Positions 42,985-47,133 of a stretch of DNA of 47,133 nt are shown here, piece by piece. The notes beneath the pieces were generated by a model. It saw nothing but the letters and a program-made list of their open reading frames with translations. It ran no database searches and was not told where the DNA came from. The position numbers and the translations under genes are program-made. The DNA comes from Rhodocyclaceae bacterium UBA2346. Its GTDB lineage: Bacteria; Pseudomonadota; Gammaproteobacteria; Burkholderiales; Rhodocyclaceae. The first letter of the stretch is position 1. Each line of letters begins with the position of its first letter. The stretch is taken from assembly GCA_002344625.1 (NCBI GenBank), contig DDUE01000023.1:1-47133 (forward strand), written 5' to 3'.

Positions 42985-43982
42985 GCACCCCTGAAGAAGG
43001 ACTCGAAAAGAGCGCCTTGCTGCTGATGACGCTCGGCTCCGACGAAGCATCGGAGGTGCTCAAGCACCTCGGCCCGCGCGAAGTGCAAAAGCTGGGCATG
43101 ACCATGGCGGGCCTGCCGCCGCAGCCGCGCAGCCGGGTCGAGGCGATCCTGGACGAACTCGACCTCCATGCCGCCAAGGGCGCGCCGATCGAACCGGACG
43201 AAGCCCACATCCGCGAAATGCTGACCAAGGCGCTCGGCGACGATCGCGCGGCTCACATCATCTCGCGCATCATGCACGGTTCGGACACCGCCGGCATCGA
43301 GAGCCTGAAATGGATGGATGCCGCCACCGCCGCCGATCTGATCCGCAACGAGCATCCGCAGATCATCGCGACGATCCTGGTACACCTCGAGTTCGACCAG
43401 GCCGGCGAGATTCTCAAGCAGTTCTCCGACCGCCTGCGCAACGACGTCCTGCTGAGGATCGCGACCCTCGATGGCGTGCAGCCGATCGCCCTCAAGGAGC
43501 TCAACGAGGCGCTCACCCGAATGCTTGCCGGCGCCAGCACCTCCAAGAAGGCCTCGATGGGGGGCGTGCGCCATGCGGCCGAGATCCTCAACTTCGTCGG
43601 CGCCGCCGCCGAAACGGCGGTGCTCGACAACGTGCGCGAGTACGATCCTGATCTGGCGCAGAAGATTCTCGACGAGATGTTCGTGTTCGAAAACATCATG
43701 GACATCGACAATCGCGGCATCCAGACGCTGCTGCGCGAAGTGCAGTCCGACTCGCTCGTCATCGCCCTCAAGGGCGCGGCACCCGAATTGCGCGAGAAGA
43801 TCTTCCAGAACATGTCGCAGCGGGCGGCCGAAATGCTGCGCGAAGACCTCGAGGCCAAAGGGCCGGTGCGGCTGTCCGAAGTGGAAGCGGAGCAGAAGGA
43901 AATCCTCAAGACGGTCCGCCGCCTCGCCGAGGAAGGCCAGATCATGCTTGGCGGCAAGGGTGGCGACGATGCCTTCCTCTAA
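42981..43982 (+). CDS. fliG: Flagellar motor switch protein FliG
   Basis: The 333-residue protein has the N-terminal FliF-binding domain, the middle EHPQIIATILVHL (EHPQ motif) and the C-terminal torque domain. Its charged helix DNRGIQTLLREVQSDSLVIA carries the Arg and Asp residues that meet MotA. ATGA overlap with fliF indicates coupling. Confidence 0.97.
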   Translation: MSTPEEGLEKSALLLMTLGSDEASEVLKHLGPREVQKLGMTMAGLPPQPRSRVEAILDELDLHAAKGAPIEPDEAHIREMLTKALGDDRAAHIISRIMHGSDTAGIESLKWMDAATAADLIRNEHPQIIATILVHLEFDQAGEILKQFSDRLRNDVLLRIATLDGVQPIALKELNEALTRMLAGASTSKKASMGGVRHAAEILNFVGAAAETAVLDNVREYDPDLAQKILDEMFVFENIMDIDNRGIQTLLREVQSDSLVIALKGAAPELREKIFQNMSQRAAEMLREDLEAKGPVRLSEVEAEQKEILKTVRRLAEEGQIMLGGKGGDDAFL

Positions 43983-44012
43983 TCCCGCCCGCGCTGCCGC
44001 CCGGCCGCCCGA

Positions 44013-44039
44013 AGGAGGTGCGCTCCTCCCGTGGGGAGG
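44013..44039 (+). promoter_or_regulatory. Alternative hairpins ahead of fliH
   Basis: AGGAG (44013-44017) can pair with CTCCT (44023-44027), or CCTCCC (44025-44030) can pair with GGGAGG (44034-44039); the two cannot form together. The element contains GGAGG sequences and sits 30 nt before the fliH start, in the only sizeable gap of the fliF-fliI run. Control of translation is inference. Confidence 0.35.
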
Positions 44040-44069
44040 TGGTCGCGCTCGCGGCCGGAGGGCAGTCCA

Positions 44070-44807
44070 GTGAGCGTAACGCGACACCAGGCCGTCGGCG
44101 CATACCGGCGCTGGGAACCGCAATCCTTCGATGAGACCGTACCCGCAGCGCCCCCCGGCGACATCGCACCGCCAGCCGACCCGGGGCCGCCGCAGACTGC
44201 GGCAGCTGCCCCCCCCGACGACCCGGACCCGATACCCGCACAGGTCATGCTGCCCACCGCCGCGGAGATCGAAGCCATGTTCGAGCAGGCGCGCGCCGAA
44301 GGTCGGGCGGAAGGTCGGGCACACGGCCACGCCGAAGGCTTCGCCGCGGGCCACGCCGAAGGCCTGCGGAAGGGGCAGGATGAGACACGGCTCGAAGCCG
44401 CCAGGCTGGCCGCGCTCGTTGGCGCGATGGACGAAGCCCTCGACGCGATGGACGGCGAGGTCGCCGACGAGATCGTGGTGCTGGCGATCGAAGTGGCACG
44501 CCAGATGGTGCACCACACTTTGGTCGACCATCCCGGCGCGGTGGCGGAAACCGTGCGCGAAGCACTCCAGCAACTGCCGCAGAACCAGATCAGCATCCAT
44601 CTTCACCCGGACGACACCCACCTGGTGCGCGAGAGCCTGGGCGATTCGCTCGAATACGGCCATCACCGCATCGTCGAGGACGAATCCATCACCCGCGGCG
44701 GCTGCCGCCTGCAAGCGGCCGGCAGCCAGATCGATGCGAGCGTGGAGACCCGCTGGAAGCGCACGCTCGAAAGCCTCGGCCGCAGTGCCGCGAACTGGGA
44801 GGCGTAG
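44070..44807 (+). CDS. fliH: Flagellar assembly protein FliH
   Basis: The 245-residue protein starts with VTRHQAVGAYRRWEPQSFDE, the typical FliH N-terminus. It then has a Pro/Asp linker, a run of AEG and GHAEG repeats (about 78-105) and the regulatory C-terminal domain (EIVVLAIEVARQMVHHTLVD). FliH holds the ATPase FliI at the export gate. GTG at 44070 was chosen because GGAGGG lies 7 nt upstream; a GTG at 44031 in the same frame gives non-family residues. Confidence 0.93.
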   Translation: MSVTRHQAVGAYRRWEPQSFDETVPAAPPGDIAPPADPGPPQTAAAAPPDDPDPIPAQVMLPTAAEIEAMFEQARAEGRAEGRAHGHAEGFAAGHAEGLRKGQDETRLEAARLAALVGAMDEALDAMDGEVADEIVVLAIEVARQMVHHTLVDHPGAVAETVREALQQLPQNQISIHLHPDDTHLVRESLGDSLEYGHHRIVEDESITRGGCRLQAAGSQIDASVETRWKRTLESLGRSAANWEA

Positions 44808-44813
44808 GCGCGC

Positions 44814-46214
44814 ATGGGCGAGCATCTGGCAATCTGGCGCAACTACCTCGAAGGCACGCGCCGCATGATCGGGGCGATCCAGCCCTTCCAGCTGTCAGGC
44901 CGGCTCACCCGCATCAACGGCCTGGTCATGGAAGCCGAGGGCCTGAAGCTGCCGCTCGGCGCGAGCTGCCAGATCATCACCTTGGGCGGCGGCACGGTCG
45001 AAGCCGAAGTGGTCGGTTTCAATGCCGACAAGCTCTACATGATGCCGACCGACGACGTGTTCGGGCTGGCGCCCGGCGCGCCGGTCCATGCGCTCGAGCC
45101 ACCCCTGCGGCAGCCGCTCGTCGGCGAGGCGATCGCGCTGCGCAGGCGCACCTCCGATCGTGCCAAGCACCTGCCGGTGGGCAACGCGCTGCTCGGCCGG
45201 GTCGTGGATGGCGCCGGCCGGCCGCTCGACGGCCTCGGGGCGCTCGCCACCGACGAAACCCGCTCGCTGCAGAGCCGTCCGTTCAACCCCCTCATGCGGG
45301 CGCCGATTCGCCAGGTGCTGGACGTCGGCATCCGTGCGATCAACGCGATGCTCACCGTCGGCCGCGGACAGCGCCTGGGCCTGTTCGCCGGCTCGGGAGT
45401 CGGCAAATCGGTGCTGATCGGCATGATGGCGCGCTACACCTCCGCCGACGTGATCGTGGTCGGCCTGATCGGCGAACGCGGCCGGGAAGTCAAGGAGTTC
45501 ATCGAAGAGAACCTGGGCGACAGCGGCCGGGCCCGCTCGGTCGTGGTCGCGGCGCCGGCCGATACCAGCCCGCTGATGCGTCTGCAAGGCGCCGCCTACG
45601 CGACCACCATTGCCGAATTCTTTCGCGACCAGGGCAAGCAGGTGCTGCTGATCATGGACTCGCTGACGCGCTATGCGATGGCCCAGCGCGAGATCGCGCT
45701 GGCGATCGGCGAACCGCCGGTGACCCGCGGCTATCCCCCGAGCGTGTTCGCACGCCTGCCGGCCTTGGTCGAGCGCGCCGGCAACGGACGCGACGGCGGC
45801 GGCTCGATTACCGCGTTCTACACCGTACTTGCCGAAGGTGACGACCAGCAGGACCCGATCGCGGATTCCGCCCGCGCGATCCTCGACGGCCACTTCGTGC
45901 TGTCGCGCTCGCTGGCGGACCAGGGCCACTACCCCGCCATCGACATCGAGCAGTCGATCTCGCGCGCAATGCACAACCTGGTCACGCAGCAACACTTCGA
46001 GCTCGTTCGTCGCTTCAAGCAATTGTTCTCGCGTTACCAGCGATCGCGCGACCTGATCTCGGTGGGCGCATACCAGGCGGGCTCCGACCCGCTTCTGGAT
46101 GAAGCCGTCGCAATGTACCCGCGGCTCGAAGCCTTCCTGCAGCAAGCGATCGACCAGCAGGAAGACTACACCCACTCGGTCGACCAACTGGGGCGGCTGT
46201 TTTCGGCCGCTTGA
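44814..46214 (+). CDS. fliI: Flagellum-specific ATPase FliI
   Basis: The 466-residue protein is F1-beta-like. Walker A is AGSGVGKS (192-199), Walker B is [20 protein letters not shown], and [18 protein letters not shown] follows. It powers type III export of flagellar subunits. The gene starts 6 nt after the fliH stop. Confidence 0.97.
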   Translation: MGEHLAIWRNYLEGTRRMIGAIQPFQLSGRLTRINGLVMEAEGLKLPLGASCQIITLGGGTVEAEVVGFNADKLYMMPTDDVFGLAPGAPVHALEPPLRQPLVGEAIALRRRTSDRAKHLPVGNALLGRVVDGAGRPLDGLGALATDETRSLQSRPFNPLMRAPIRQVLDVGIRAINAMLTVGRGQRLGLFAGSGVGKSVLIGMMARYTSADVIVVGLIGERGREVKEFIEENLGDSGRARSVVVAAPADTSPLMRLQGAAYATTIAEFFRDQGKQVLLIMDSLTRYAMAQREIALAIGEPPVTRGYPPSVFARLPALVERAGNGRDGGGSITAFYTVLAEGDDQQDPIADSARAILDGHFVLSRSLADQGHYPAIDIEQSISRAMHNLVTQQHFELVRRFKQLFSRYQRSRDLISVGAYQAGSDPLLDEAVAMYPRLEAFLQQAIDQQEDYTHSVDQLGRLFSAA

Positions 46215-46306
46215 GGCATTCCACCGCCATGCCGGCATCCGCGCGGAGCCGTTGGCGGTACAATCATTTTTAACAATAAACGAACGCAACCCACTCGCCC
46301 CTTCCC

Positions 46307-46759
46307 ATGCCGAAATCGTTTCCGCTCAAACCGCTCCTCGATCTCAGCCATACGCGCCTGGACGATGCGACCCGCCGCTTGGGCGAGCTGATTGCAAACG
46401 AAAACGAAGGCAACCGGAAACTCGAGTTGCTGCAGAACTACCGCAACGAATACCGGGAACGGTTTCAGGACGCCGCCCGCGAGGGCATGGGCCCCGAGGC
46501 ATGGCGCAATTACACCGCCTTCCTCGCGCGCATCGATGCGGCCATCGATGCCCAGGCCAGCCAGGTCGATCGATCCAGGGACCTCACCGTCCAGGGCAAG
46601 CAGATGTGGATGAACGAACGCAATCGGCTCAAGGCCTTCGACACCCTTCACACCCGCCACATCCAGCGTGAAGCGCATGTTCTCGCCAAGCAGGAGCAGC
46701 GCCAGCTCGACGAACACACGGCCAACCGGCATCAACGCAAGCGCGAAGACCACGGCTAG
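46307..46759 (+). CDS. fliJ: Flagellar export chaperone FliJ
   Basis: The 150-residue protein is almost entirely coiled coil, from LLDLSHTRLDDATRRLGELI to a charged Arg/Glu-rich end, with no Cys. FliJ links FliI to FlhA and escorts export substrates. The gene follows fliI by 92 nt. Confidence 0.92.
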   Translation: MPKSFPLKPLLDLSHTRLDDATRRLGELIANENEGNRKLELLQNYRNEYRERFQDAAREGMGPEAWRNYTAFLARIDAAIDAQASQVDRSRDLTVQGKQMWMNERNRLKAFDTLHTRHIQREAHVLAKQEQRQLDEHTANRHQRKREDHG

Positions 46760-46781
46760 GCACGTCGCGCCCGCCCGCATC

Positions 46782-46797
46782 TGGCATGGCGCTTGCA
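46782..46797 (+). promoter_or_regulatory. Sigma-54 promoter of fliK
   Basis: TGGCATGGCGCTTGCA matches TGGCACG-N4-TTGCW with one mismatch in the -24 block and exact GG-N10-GC spacing. Transcription would start near 46807, 28 nt before the fliK ATG. It makes fliK and later genes a separate unit under FleR-type control. Confidence 0.8.
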
Positions 46798-46834
46798 CTA
46801 CCCCTGGCAACGCTGTCGTCAGAGGAAGTGCGTC

Positions 46835-47133
46835 ATGATCATCCCCCAAGTCTCCAAACAGTCTCAAGCCACCGCACCGGCAGACCTGCTGACCAGTCAG
46901 CAGGCCGCCGACGGTGGCGCGAGACGGAGCTCGAGCTTCGACAACATGCTGCAACAGCGCTTCACCGCGCCTGATCGCCCGGCCGCGCCGACCGAGATCC
47001 GGCGCCCCGAAACGCGGCCCGCAGAACCCGCGCGGGCCGAATCGCAGCGGCACGCCGAGCGTTCGAATCGAGGCGCTACCCAAGCATCGCCAAGCCAATC
47101 GGAGCCCACCGGCGGGGGCGGGGGGGCCGCGGG
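46835..47133 (+). CDS. fliK: Flagellar hook-length control protein FliK (5' part)
   Basis: The first 99 codons are present and the frame runs off the window. The N-terminus MIIPQVSKQSQATAPADLLT is followed by SSSFDNMLQQRF and a Pro/Arg/Glu-rich low-complexity stretch, as in FliK N-termini. Identification rests on this pattern and on the position after fliJ. AGAGGAA precedes the ATG. Confidence 0.75.
   Translation, partial: MIIPQVSKQSQATAPADLLTSQQAADGGARRSSSFDNMLQQRFTAPDRPAAPTEIRRPETRPAEPARAESQRHAERSNRGATQASPSQSEPTGGGGGAA

Noticed and set aside
42735..44825. 696-codon minus-strand open frame
   Set aside because: It is antisense to fliF, fliG and fliH, which are unmistakable on the plus strand.

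Overview
The window is a chromosomal segment of a high-GC Gram-negative bacterium. Family content and gene order (gyrA-serC-pheA-hisC-tyrA-aroA/cmk-rpsA-ihfB-lapA-lapB-cysM, a phasin gene implying polyhydroxyalkanoate storage, a polar-type fleS/fleR flagellar cluster, and a tmRNA tag reading ANDERFALAA) point to a betaproteobacterium, probably in the Rhodocyclales (Azoarcus/Thauera-like). That assignment is inference from gene content, not from a marker comparison.

Layout. (1) 1-7 kb: the tail of an unidentified gene, a hotdog thioesterase divergent from a LysR regulator, a CNNM/CorC-type membrane protein, an unrecognised protein with a degenerate P-loop-like segment, a thioredoxin-like protein coupled to a CorA-type transporter, a GlsB-like membrane protein and a DEDDy exonuclease. 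(2) 6.4-9.1 kb: a YdbH-YnbE-YdbL cell-envelope (phospholipid transport) module overlapping the exonuclease gene. (3) 9.1-22.7 kb, all on the minus strand: gyrA, serC, pheA, hisC, tyrA, an aroA-cmk fusion, rpsA, ihfB, lapA, lapB and cysM. This combines aromatic amino acid synthesis, the translation protein S1, the nucleoid protein IHF and LPS control. (4) 22.9-26.8 kb, plus strand: a short ompA-like N-terminal fragment gene, an amidohydrolase (MtaD-like), full-length ompA, ubiG and gph. (5) 26.8-27.2 kb: ssrA (tmRNA) with its terminator.

(6) 27.2-32.4 kb is an accessory island directly downstream of ssrA. It holds a ribbon-helix-helix (RHH) regulator divergent from four overlapping plus-strand genes. 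These are a short ORF that may be the remnant of a McrB-like AAA ATPase, a 540-residue protein of unknown family, a 739-residue protein with two HxK phospholipase-D-type nuclease motifs, and a small unknown protein in an overlapping frame. A perfect 9-bp inverted repeat lies in the divergent gap. At the far end is a diverged copy of the last 34 nt of ssrA, ending in CCACCA and followed by its own terminator, as expected for the displaced end of an integrated element. No integrase is present. This is the best candidate for an undescribed system, most likely anti-mobile-element defence and possibly partly decayed.

(7) 32.5-38 kb: phasin with a consensus sigma-70 promoter, trmA, a Cys-rich membrane-anchored hypothetical, an MscS channel and a SHOCT-domain protein. 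(8) 38-47.1 kb: flagellar genes fliE, fleR, fleS (minus) and fliF, fliG, fliH, fliI, fliJ, fliK (plus, the last cut by the window end). Good sigma-54 promoter matches lie upstream of fliE and fliK, consistent with control by the local FleS/FleR pair.
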